From Sabethes cyaneus (taxonomy: Eukaryota; Arthropoda; Insecta; Diptera; Culicidae), in the NCBI RefSeq assembly GCF_943734655.1, contig NC_071355.1, positions 56,915,449-56,979,448 on the forward strand: a stretch of 64,000 bases of DNA. The letters run 5' to 3'. The position numbers were made by a program, and so were the translations under genes. This document shows, one piece after another, positions 21,706-30,924 of the stretch (the stretch's first letter is position 1; each line of letters starts with the position of its first letter). The notes under the pieces are model-generated. The model ran no database searches and was not told where the DNA came from. It saw nothing but the letters and a program-made list of their open reading frames with translations.

Positions 21706-22092
21706 CGGCTGCGGCGTGTGAAAAACTGTCGACCGCGGCGCACAGGTCCAGTTCACTAGCGTTCCATTGCATTATTTGTCTCATTCTAGCACTCAGTTTT
21801 TGTATTCAATAGTCCGTATGAATAAAAGAGTTTACTTTACTTCTTCCATAAGCTTTACACGGGAATACGGTCTTATGTATTTTGTACAATCATCTAGAGT
21901 ATATATTTTATGTTTATTGTAATTTATTTTTCCTGTTCTGTCTATCAAAACTCAATGAACTTATTAATTTGTTTTCGGATTATAATAATAATTGAGTTGA
22001 GGCGAAATAAAATTCCCTCACCCTAGCCGACGCAGCGAAAACTGAGAATGAGAGAAAGACTATGATGATGATGACGGAGCGTGTAGCTTCTG

Positions 22093-22100
22093 TTGCATCA
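22093..22100. promoter_or_regulatory. Candidate C/EBP-ATF (amino-acid response) site
   Basis: TTGCATCA about 270 bp upstream of the TATA box. In vertebrates, asparagine synthetase and other amino-acid response genes are induced through ATF4 at TGATGMAAY-type sites. The same word recurs at 19940 and 20244 in similar surroundings. Function is inferred. Confidence 0.35.
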
Positions 22101-22280
22101 TTTCGAACGACTGTCATCCAAACAGAGAGGGAAAAAATGCATTCTAAGAATACCAGCAGAGTTAGCTGAACAACGTAACTCATCTATTCCTAAAATTAAA
22201 CAATATCTTTGTAATTTTTTTGGTTATAGAGCCATAAAAATCCATACATTTTGAATAAAGATTCCCGCCATGCTGTTTGC

Positions 22281-22298
22281 GCCTGCCGGCCGGCAGGC
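22281..22298. promoter_or_regulatory. 18-bp perfect palindrome upstream of asparagine synthetase
   Basis: GCCTGCCGGCCGGCAGGC is self-complementary and lies 68 bp upstream of the TATA box. It could bind a dimeric factor or form a cruciform. Its role is unknown. Confidence 0.4.
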
Positions 22299-22365
22299 AG
22301 GGCAGTACCCTTTAATTCTCTCTTGCGCTCACGCCAGTGGCGTGGCATCTATTCAAGCTTTTTGC

Positions 22366-22372
22366 TATAAAA
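22366..22372 (+). promoter_or_regulatory. TATA box of asparagine synthetase
   Basis: TATAAAA lies about 32 bp upstream of an initiator-like ATCAGAC (22397-22403), which fits a TATA-initiator core promoter. It would give a 5' leader of about 125 nt before the ATG at 22525. Confidence 0.7.
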
Positions 22373-22524
22373 TCGAACGTCGCTTCTCCGTTCTGCATCA
22401 GACTCGCAACGACAGTTGAACGCCGTACTGCAAACAGCACCGACAACATCTGCAGTAATCTCTTCTAGAGTCCACCGATTAGTTTGTTTGAAAATTTAAT
22501 TTAATTGATTTGTAATAAGTGAAG

Positions 22525-24222
22525 ATGTGTGGTATTTTCTTCATTGCTCTTAACGAAGCCAACAACGGTGTCAACGGTAGTTCATCAGATCTGTATCGCT
22601 ATGGCAATCGCATCGAAAGCCTAAGGGAGCTGGCTTTCCGGCAATCGGGCAAACAGCGCCATCGTGGACCGGATTACACCGGACTGGTGCTGGACAACGA
22701 AGCGGGCTTCGTTATGGTTCAGGAGAGATTATCGGTGCTTTGTGTGAAAACCGGAAGTCAGCCGTTTGTGTCACAGGATGAAACGGTGCTACTGGCGGCC
22801 AATGGAGAAATTTACAACTACCGGCAGATGGCTGAAGCGGTCAACCAGGAGCTGGGTGTTGGAGAAAGTCCGTACACTCCAAAAAGTGATTGTGATGTTA
22901 TAATTGCGTTCTATGAACGCTTTGGATTTTCTAAACTGATGGAAACGATTCGTGGAATGTTTGCGTTCGTGCTATACGACAAGAAAAATAATCACTTACT
23001 GGTGGCACGCGATCCGATTGGAATTATTCCACTGTATCATGGTCTAGATCAAGATGGAAATGTTTGGATTGCCAGTGAAATGAAGTGCTTAGTGGAAAAA
23101 TGTCGAGAAGTAAAAGTTTTTCCACCCGGTCACGTGCATTACGGTGCAAGGTGCAAGATAGATCCTCAACAGTATCATAAATCTCAATGGATGGTCGAAG
23201 AACCACAAATGCCAGTTAACCTGCAGAAACTTCGAACGTGTTTGGAGGAAGCAGTCCTTTCACATTTACAGTGTGATGTCCCGTTGGGTGCCCTGCTAAG
23301 TGGTGGTTTGGATTCCAGCTTGGTTGCATCCATTGCCACTAAAATTCTACGCAAGCGACATGGACCAGACTATCGGTTGAAAACCTACAGCGTCGGTTTG
23401 GTCGGTGGGCCTGACTTCGAGTATAGTAAAATGGTGGCAGATTTCATAGGAAGTGACCACACAGAAGTCCACTTTACAATCGACGAGGGTCTCAACTATA
23501 TAAGGGATATAATTTGGCACTCGGAGACGTACGATATAACCACAGTACGTTGTTCCATTCCAATGTATTTGCTAGCGCGTCATATCAAAAGTGAAGGGAT
23601 AAAGATGATACTGTCTGGAGAGGGAGCTGATGAACTTTTTGGGGGATATCTGTACTTCCACCAAGCACCGAGCCTCACGGAATTCCACTGGGAAACGGTG
23701 TCACGCGTTCAAAAGCTCCACTACTCGGATTGCCTTCGAGCCAACAAAGCGTCTGCCGCGTGGGGTTTAGAATTACGCGTTCCCTTCCTGGACACGGATT
23801 TTGTCGACTATGTGATGAGCATCCGGTCGAAAGATCGTATGCCGAAGGCTAAGAAAAATGGCACTACTCGTTTGGTGGAGAAATACATTTTGCGAGAGGC
23901 ATTCAATCAGGACTATCTACCAGCAGAGGTTTTATGGCGACAAAAGGAGCAGTTTTCTGACGGAGTCGGATACTCCTGGATCGATACCATAACGAAATAT
24001 GCAGCTTCGCACGTGAGTGATGAGGAATTTTCCCGGGCAACGGAACGATTCCCCATCAATCCTCCGCCGACTAAGGAGGCTTACTACTATCGGCAGATAT
24101 TTGAGGAACTGTTTCCACACCAAAGCTGCGCGGATACAGTACAGCGCTGGATTCCACGAATAGACTGGGGCTGCTCGGCGGATCCATCCGGTCGCAAACA
24201 GAATGCACACAAAGCAAATTAA
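22525..24222 (+). CDS. AsnS: Asparagine synthetase (glutamine-hydrolysing), complete, single exon
   Basis: A 565-residue cytosolic enzyme that makes asparagine from aspartate, glutamine and ATP. The start is ATG at 22525, so that Cys2 becomes the N-terminal nucleophile after Met removal; the frame is open two codons further up, but those are not needed. The N-terminal glutaminase domain has MCGI, RHRGPD (45-50) and NGEIYNY (residues 95-101). The synthetase domain has the ATP PP-loop SGGLDSS (259-265), SGEGADELFGGYLYFH (364-379), DCLRANKA.AAWG.E.RVPFLD and WRQKEQFSDGVGYSWID. All key residues are present and the length is typical (family about 550-590). Wording in the second half is closer to the bacterial/plant AsnB style (FGGYLYFH) than to the human enzyme. 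About 20 extra Asn/Ser/Gly-rich residues sit between MCGIFFIAL and RHRGPD. No introns are present. Mosquitoes and flies use such enzymes in ammonia and amino-acid balance; control by amino-acid shortage is an inference from the upstream TTGCATCA. Confidence 0.97.
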   Translation: MCGIFFIALNEANNGVNGSSSDLYRYGNRIESLRELAFRQSGKQRHRGPDYTGLVLDNEAGFVMVQERLSVLCVKTGSQPFVSQDETVLLAANGEIYNYRQMAEAVNQELGVGESPYTPKSDCDVIIAFYERFGFSKLMETIRGMFAFVLYDKKNNHLLVARDPIGIIPLYHGLDQDGNVWIASEMKCLVEKCREVKVFPPGHVHYGARCKIDPQQYHKSQWMVEEPQMPVNLQKLRTCLEEAVLSHLQCDVPLGALLSGGLDSSLVASIATKILRKRHGPDYRLKTYSVGLVGGPDFEYSKMVADFIGSDHTEVHFTIDEGLNYIRDIIWHSETYDITTVRCSIPMYLLARHIKSEGIKMILSGEGADELFGGYLYFHQAPSLTEFHWETVSRVQKLHYSDCLRANKASAAWGLELRVPFLDTDFVDYVMSIRSKDRMPKAKKNGTTRLVEKYILREAFNQDYLPAEVLWRQKEQFSDGVGYSWIDTITKYAASHVSDEEFSRATERFPINPPPTKEAYYYRQIFEELFPHQSCADTVQRWIPRIDWGCSADPSGRKQNAHKAN

Positions 24223-24482
24223 ACATAACCAGTACAAAGCAGTAACAAATGTTCGCTTGTTATGATTGATCGGCATTTGTAAGTGAACACAAAGCTTATC
24301 AGTAGCACACTTGCAGCGTTTTACAGTTTAATTCAACAGCAGCTGGTATCTGATTTCAGACAAAACAACTTTCAATTGCAATTCAATTTTGCAAAGAATA
24401 ATTTTCTTTATCTGTCTCTGTTACTTAGCGAAACGCTGTCATGCAGAACGGCACATGCGCCACTCGAGATTTATTAAGCAAT

Positions 24483-24488
24483 AATAAA
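24483..24488 (+). terminator. Poly(A) signal of asparagine synthetase
   Basis: AATAAA 261 bp past the stop codon is the first clear poly(A) signal downstream. Confidence 0.55.
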
Positions 24489-26512
24489 AATTAAACTGTC
24501 TTCTTGTTTGCTATAGATAGATTGCACCACCTGCTTGTGATGTAGCTCACAACAAATATACAGAAAATACTATATTGTATTGACACTAAAACAGCTACGT
24601 TTTTTTTATTGATTTTTATCAATTCGTATTGCAAACAAATTAGTTTTAATGTTGGAGAGTAAATTGTGGTAATTTATTAGCGATGTAAAAATAGATTGAT
24701 GGATATTTGAGTAATATAGTCAGATCCAGTGAATTCCATCCGTATTTTTTGGCATTAAACACACAAATAGATTTATAAAACAGGAAATACCGTTAACGTG
24801 AATAAGTTTCTGTCGAATGCTAGAATGTTTGGATATATTTTGTATTGCCTGTGTTGTACTTTTTGTTGACAATTAATTCAAATATAGTTGTAAACTATAC
24901 AAAATAAGATTTCGAAAATTTCAGTTATAGAAATATAATAAAGAGTAAGTAAATAGTTTGCTTTCATTTTTATTTTAATTTGGTTTTAACCATTTAATCA
25001 TCAACGTCACTAAGTATGTAGTTTCTTTTCTATTGTCTTATTTTTCAGAAATATATTGAAGCTATTTTATCAGATTCAACTCTTTTAAAGTACGGGATTC
25101 TTAAGTGTATTACAAAAATCCGTTTTTGAAAAGTGGCTGCATAAATAAATTTGACAAAACATGTTTCAACGAATGTTTTGGTGTCTTAGAAAAATTGAGC
25201 GTGAGATGAAAGGTTTCGTTACTGTCGACAAGTGAAGCTCGGCCAACCAGGAACAACAACTCATTAGTAAAACCGACCATCACAGATCCATCGTCCACTC
25301 TGCCGTTAACCCATTAAGCTCCAGACTTTTCCAGCAGAGATAAACAGCTGAAACTTTCAGGGAAATTTTGTTTTGGATCGCTGCGCTAACGTAGAACTGT
25401 AGAACGAATGTAGATGCAATTCGATAACGCTGGACATTTTTCAAATGTTCCACAGGTTGTTACGCAAGTTATGGCGTATCGCTTTAATGTATGCTTGTCT
25501 TTCAACTAACATGTAAAATGCTAGTTAAAATCACGAAGGTTGGAAGTTTTTCAATTAATATTTAATTAACATATTAATTAACATATTATTATTCTAAGTA
25601 CATTGGAGTACATAGATATAGTCGGCTGAAGAGGAGAAATAGGTGCGTTCTTTTCTTCAACGGTTTAATTTCAGGACATCAACTTTGTCTACATTTAATG
25701 TTCAAATGATAAGATCGATCGATGGGTAGGGATAATTGAATGGATAGTTTCACACTTTTACAAACTTGTTTACGTTCAGGACATCGAATTCATCTAGGTT
25801 CAATGTTTAAATAATAACATCGATCAAAGAGCGAGGCTAGTTTCGAATTTTTACAAAATTGTTTACCTTTAGGACTTCAATTTGATCCAGGTTTAAGGTA
25901 ATGAATAATTTCTGATCTTTTGGAAAGCAAGGGTTCGGTTGCTTTTTTTAGAATTGAAGTAAACGAAACCGCAGGTGTATAAGATTGTCGTACCTGGTTT
26001 GAGGAGTGCTTCCATGTGATTGGCTGATTCGTTCGTTCTTGACAATGCCTAATATTTATACTTTTTTCAATAGTGATTTGACAAATTATTTTCATATTTG
26101 CTATATTTATTATTTTTAGAAATTTTTTTTTGATATATTGATGTAAATATTTCTTAAATCCATTGCAAAATGGCTGACTTACATAACCGCTTTTCGTTAC
26201 ACGCTCATTTCTCGTACTTCTAAAGTGCACTCCAATATCTAGATCTATAATTCTAGATCACAACTCATCCATTCGTAGTATTGCCTTCAACAGTTGTCAG
26301 TTGCGGTTGTCAAAATGAGTGCCGAATGCTAATTTTTCTCTGAAGTCACAACAACTCTGTCAGTTCTTAACGGGTTTCAATGGTTATTATACTAATCGAA
26401 CCTTGTTCGGTAACATGGTTTTTCAATTGACAGGGGAGATGCATTAGCCTTCGCTTCCTCCCCAATCTTTCGCACCCCAGGTAAAAGTTACGTTTATTAT
26501 TTACTAGCTGAC
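24489..26512. other. AT-rich gene-free stretch with degenerate ~100-bp repeats
   Basis: No gene is recognised. 25550-25600 is repeated TTAATTAACATATTAATT. 25660-25890 contains three degenerate units of about 93-105 bp, each opening with TTCAGGACATC or AGGACTTC (25671, 25776, 25871) followed by TTTRATSTTYAAATRAT-like text. The same motif marks the edge of the 300-bp module further right. Confidence 0.5.
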
Positions 26513-27046
26513 CCGACAAACTTAGTATTGCCATAAATTAAACTGTGTTGTACATAAATCGTGAATCTCGGATGACCTTTCTCACAATCTGGAGTTTTGC
26601 AAGTTTCTGGGGAGTTCATGGGTGTTTTAATACACAAATTTTCCTCCTACAGTAAAGTAGAAAACAACTCCCCCCATTGCTAAGCCTGATAAAATAAAGC
26701 GGATAGCATTTAAATATTCGCCATCATTACAAATCATTTCGCCGAATACCATTTTGCGGAACACCAATTCTCGCTTGACCATAACGCGGAATATAGAATT
26801 TCGCAGAATACCATTTCGCGAAAAACTTTACGCGGGATGTACCATTGCATGGAAAATCTTTTCGTAGAAAGTACCATTTCGCAGGGGTGACCCAACTGAA
26901 GGAAAGTAATAGAGGTCAGTAGATCTAGGAAAATAAATAGACCTAGATAGAGGTGATCTCTACGGGGGGCTGTCTCCCCGCAGTGGCCGGCGAATCCGAC
27001 AGGAACAGACAGACAGACTGACAGAAATCCTTTTAATAGGTATAGA
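26513..27046 (+). mobile_element. Short copy of the CTAGCTGACCCG repeat element
   Basis: Starts with ACTAGCTGACCCGACAAACT and ends with an ACAG microsatellite followed by AAATCCTTTTAATAGGTAT. The same two ends delimit the reversed copy at 30925-32594 and the copy at 47298-48550. The middle has repeated GCGGAA.ACCATTTCGC words (26740-26890). It has no coding capacity. The superfamily is not recognised with confidence. Confidence 0.7.
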
Positions 27047-27402
27047 TTCACAACTGAAAGTTTGTTGTGAAAACGCAGTTGGTCGAAAGTACTGATTTGT
27101 GAAATTTGAAGCAGTAATTATTTCAGCGGTGAACAAACGAAACCTATAGATAATCTATTGGCAGCAGCTTGCTAGAGTGGTTAGTCAAATAAAACGGCCT
27201 TCGTCCACTCTGCGATAAAATTATCGCTGGCCTTGAGTGTGGTTCATCATTCAAATAAATACAGCTTTCACATGTCACAAAGTGATGCATTCCATCAGCT
27301 ACGTTTTTACAACAGGCCTTAATTTTTTAAATTAAAAGTTTTAAAAGATCTTATAGCCTTATAATCCTTGTATTGTTCAGAATGAACAGGACCTCCTATT
27401 CA

Positions 27403-27620
27403 CTTTACTTTCAGGACATCAAACTCCGGATGATGCGTATTTTATCATCTCTTATTTGCTAGGTCGTTATCAGTTCTAGATCCAGGTTGTTGGATCAAGT
27501 TTTGATAAACGATTGCATTAAAAGGTATATTAATAAAAGCACATTCTGTACTGTACAGTTGTAGTGTACATCCAAATGTTGCGCGAGATGGTATCGTAGA
27601 ACCGTGCATGAATATTTTGA
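27403..27620 (-). repeat. 300-bp module, copy 1 (truncated)
   Basis: A module edged by CTTTCAGGACATCAAACTCC and the ATGCACGG/TACGATACCATC block. It forms an inverted pair with 28098-28367. It stops at AATATTTTGA, where the matching copy at 33909-34178 continues, so this copy has lost its outer part. Confidence 0.75.
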
Positions 27621-28097
27621 ATTCACTTTATGATGATTTCAGACCCGTCATCCCTGTGGTGGGAGGATAATGACTCTCATACAAATAAAACAGAAATGTT
27701 TACGTATGTGCCATATTTAGTATGTAACAAGCGGTAAGCTGTTCAAGTAAAATCTTTGCAGAGCAAGAGACAGCGAATCGACGCCGCTAACTTACGTGCC
27801 TGTTGCCATTCATGTCAAAAGAGGACATTCGAATTGGCACGTCATGCTTTGGTTTTAATGTTATTTGTAACCACAAATGGCCCTTTTGAATGCTACAAGC
27901 GAGGTGAAGTAAGGTTATTGAAACATGTCAAGCAACGCATAATCATTTTTCATCTACACTTCTATTTTCGTTTTCACAAAGTGCTACCCAGTCCCAGTAT
28001 AGCAAACAAAGACGTAGTCCTACGTCAAAATAACATTGAAATCGATTTCCGAAACTCCGTGGAATCACTCATTTGTGTTCAAAGATTGTCATTATTT
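27621..28097. repeat. Spacer of foldback repeat, copy 1
   Basis: Corresponds to 34558-35335 of the second copy, with internal deletions. The 189-codon ORF at 27756-28325 lies across this repeat and the next module and has no family resemblance, so it is not called as a gene. GACGTAGTCCTACGTC lies at 28011-28026. Confidence 0.6.
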
Positions 28098-28367
28098 CGT
28101 GACGCTCACCTGAACCGAATTTTTACGACACCGTGCAGTAAGACCTTAGTCAAAATATTCATGCACGGTTCTACGATACCATCTCGCGCAACATTTGGAT
28201 GTACACTACAACTGTACAGTGCAGAATGTGCTTTTATTAATTTACCTTTTAACGCGGTAGTTTATCAGTTCCTGATCCAACAACCTGGATCTAGAACTGA
28301 TAGCGACCTAGCAAATAACAAATGATAAAATACGCATCATCCGGAGTTTGATGTCCTGAAAGTAAAG
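28098..28367 (+). repeat. 300-bp module, copy 2
   Basis: Runs from CGTGACGCTCACCTGAACC through CATGCACGGTTCTACGATAC and CTGATCCAACAACCTGGATC to GGAGTTTGATGTCCTGAAAG. It is collinear with each 301-bp unit of the tandem array at 52480-53790. Confidence 0.8.
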
Positions 28368-29131
28368 CGAATAGGAGGTCCTGTTCATTCTGAACAATAC
28401 AAGGGTTATATAGCTATAAGATCTTTTAAAACTGTTAATTTAAAAAATTGTTCTTATAAACATACATATGCCAGAAATGCAGTTTACATTAGTCTTTGAT
28501 CTGATAAAGTCCTGCGTCACCCTTTCGTACAACCCTTAGGGATGTATACTTTGTAGTTTTTGATTTATCTCAAGTTTTGCATAGATGTTCTTTTTGATAA
28601 AACATGTCATTTTATGTTATTAGTAATTTTTTTTCGGATCTCGATAGCTTTTTCAAAAGGGCATAACCAAAAATTGTACCAACGTATTGAATCTATACTA
28701 TACATATTGACGTAGGTGTTACTGCAGCGTGTCATCGAAATTTTGGTTCAGGCGAGCGCCACGAAATAAACAAACAAATTAACACTTTGAATGCTAATAA
28801 TTCTGCCAGTCTTGGATGCATTTCGATGGTTTTTATGTCAATCGACCAGCGCCAACGAAAAAATGGTAACATACGAAAAAGCCAGAGTGCGATGTCCTGA
28901 AAGTAAAGTTAGTTGAAAACATGTGCAATCAGAGATGCCAATGTTCCTAGTTTTTCAGGATTATCCAGACTTTTTGGCCTGGAGTTTGTTCCTCTGTCAA
29001 ATAATTATTGCTTTCATACATTTCGTAAAGTGGTACATTCCATTCATTTACGTTTTCAAAACAAAAGTTGTGTTTTGAATAGATAATTTAAAGCCCATAA
29101 ATTGATCAGAATAAACAGTACTTCCTACTCA
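28368..29131. repeat. Repeat sequence shared with 35607-36494
   Basis: By eye nearly identical to 35607-36494, apart from about 120 bp (around 36100-36230) present only in the right copy. It contains a reversed module edge near 28690-28770 and one isolated GATGTCCTGAAAGTAAAG at 28890. Confidence 0.65.
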
Positions 29132-29388
29132 CTTCACTTTCAGGACATCAAACTCCGGTAGAAGCGTATGTTACCATCTGCTAATTGCTAGGTTTTATTA
29201 TTATTTCCTGATCATGATTAGTAGTTCAGAAGACGATGGTAGAGCGCACTATAAAGTAAATTATTAAAATGAAAGTGTACATTACCATATTTTGCGCGAG
29301 AAGGTAACGTAGGAGCGTGCATGAATATTTTGACGTTGGTCTTACCGTAGAGTGGCATGTCAAAATTTTATTTCAGGCAAGTGTCACG
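29132..29388 (-). repeat. 300-bp module, copy 3
   Basis: Reversed module from CTTTCAGGACATCAAACTCC to GTGTCACG, more diverged than copies 2 and 4 (GCGCACTATAAAG in the middle). Confidence 0.7.
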
Positions 29389-29557
29389 AAATAAAGAGAT
29401 TTTGAACATTAATAACTCTGCCGGTTCTGGACGGTTAGTCAATGGTTAGTATACCAATCGATTCCTAAAAGATATTCGTAAAAGATTCATATATGGTCCT
29501 AAGTTACCTTTTCGCTCAACATAGGTGGATGTACACATCAAGACTTCTATTGTTTTA

Positions 29558-29682
29558 TTTTTTTTGTTAGTTTGTAGTCACAACACTTTTTAGGTCATTC
29601 GCGACTTCTGCGGGGTTGGAATTTGAACTCGAGTCCTCGGCGTGAGAGGCGTGAATGCTAAGCACTACGCCGGGATTGACCC
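29558..29682 (-). mobile_element. tRNA-derived SINE, copy 1
   Basis: On the minus strand, GGGGTCAATCCCGGCGTAG starts a tRNA-like head with A box GGCGTAGTGCTTAGC and B box GAGTTCAAATTCC, ending in a T-rich (reversed A-rich) tail. A 14-bp target duplication CTTYTATTGTTTTA flanks it (29544-29557 and 29683-29696). The element is about 125 bp. Confidence 0.8.
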
Positions 29683-29696
29683 CTTTTATTGTTTTA

Positions 29697-30774
29697 CATT
29701 TTTAGTGCACTTTAATTTATATGTCCTTGGATAGATAAAATGACCAGCAATTTTATGAGGAGTTAGAGACCAATTTGAAGGAGGGCGAAAGAGGGCGGGG
29801 GGGGGGGGGGTGCTCCTATATAAATGAAACACAAATTTCCTCATAACTCGAGAACTAATCAAGCAAATGGAACCAAATTTGGTATAAGGGGGGGGGGAGA
29901 GGAAGGGAGGTATTTTAGGCATGAATTTATTTTGTGATGGTTTTAGACCCTCCACCCCTATGTTAGGAGGATAAGGACTCTCATACAAATAAAACAGAAA
30001 TTTTTGCGTATGAGCCATATTTTCTGCTATGTAAGAAGCGGTAAGCTGTGAAAGTAGACTATAAAATCTTCTCGGACCAAAAGACAGAGAATCGACGCCG
30101 CTAACTTATGTACCTGATGCATTCAAGTCAAAAGTGAAGGGTATTCGAATAGCACGTCATATGTGCGATTAACGTGCTTTGGCTTTAACGTTATTTGTAA
30201 CCAATGGCCCTTTTAAAGGGCACAAGCGAGTTAAAGTAAGATTATTGAAACATGTCAAGCTACGACGCTGGTCATTCATTACTATTTCAACCTTTATGAT
30301 GTCCACAAGTGATTTTTAAAAGAAATCTCCATGTCTTATTGATTGCAGGCGTTGTTATTATGAATCCCCGTCCACGTATTTTCAAAGCCACCATTGCATT
30401 CAATAAAGAATTTAATTTGAATATTTCGCTCTTCTCTTTTAAAAATTCAATTAAACAATGGTACTAACTGATTTTTATAAACATACATATACCAGAAATG
30501 CAGTTTACAGTAGTCCTTGATCTAATGATCTGATTTGGTCCTACGTCACCCTTTCGTACAACCCTTAGGGCTGTATACCTTGTGGTTTTTAGGCATAGAA
30601 TTGTATGGGAGCCCCCCTCTTAGTGGGGGGAGGGGTCTTTTGCCATTGAGAGAACCTTCCGTAGCCCCAAAAACCCCTACATGCAAATTTTCACGCCGAT
30701 CAGTTCAGTAGTTTTCGATTCTAAAAGGAACATAGGGACAGACCGACAGAAATCCTTTTTTATAGGTATAGAAG
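29697..30774. repeat. Mixed repeat debris
   Basis: Holds two units related to the 143-bp minisatellite (CTCGAGAACTAATCAAGCAA at 29847), a G12 run at 29797-29813, text repeated at 34640-35060, and at 30598-30772 an isolated 3' end of the CTAGCTGACCCG element (GATCAGTTCAGTAGTTTTCG, ACAG repeats, TTTTTATAGGTATAG). Confidence 0.6.
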
Positions 30775-30924
30775 TAGGTTTGGGCAAAATTCCCGAAAGT
30801 ATCGATAATTGAATATCAATATCAAATCCGCCGCTTTATCGATACCGTAGATATATCGTTCGTGAAGCATCGATATTAGATTTATCGATACTTTTTAGGG
30901 CGGCATTCTGGGATTAGGAAATCT

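Larger units (their letters stand above)
21711..22365. other. Upstream region of asparagine synthetase
   Basis: No ORF of note. It contains TTGCATCA at 22093-22100, the core of C/EBP-ATF amino-acid response elements (ATTGCATCA), and a perfect 18-bp palindrome at 22281-22298. Both could be regulatory, but nothing in the sequence proves use. Confidence 0.45.

Noticed and set aside
22519..22524. Alternative start two codons upstream of the AsnS ATG
   Set aside because: The codon at 22519 is GTG. The enzyme needs Cys directly after the initiator Met, which the ATG at 22525 gives.
27756..28325. 189-codon ORF as a gene
   Set aside because: It lies inside a duplicated foldback repeat. The second copy (34686-34958) is broken in the same frame, and no family resemblance was seen.
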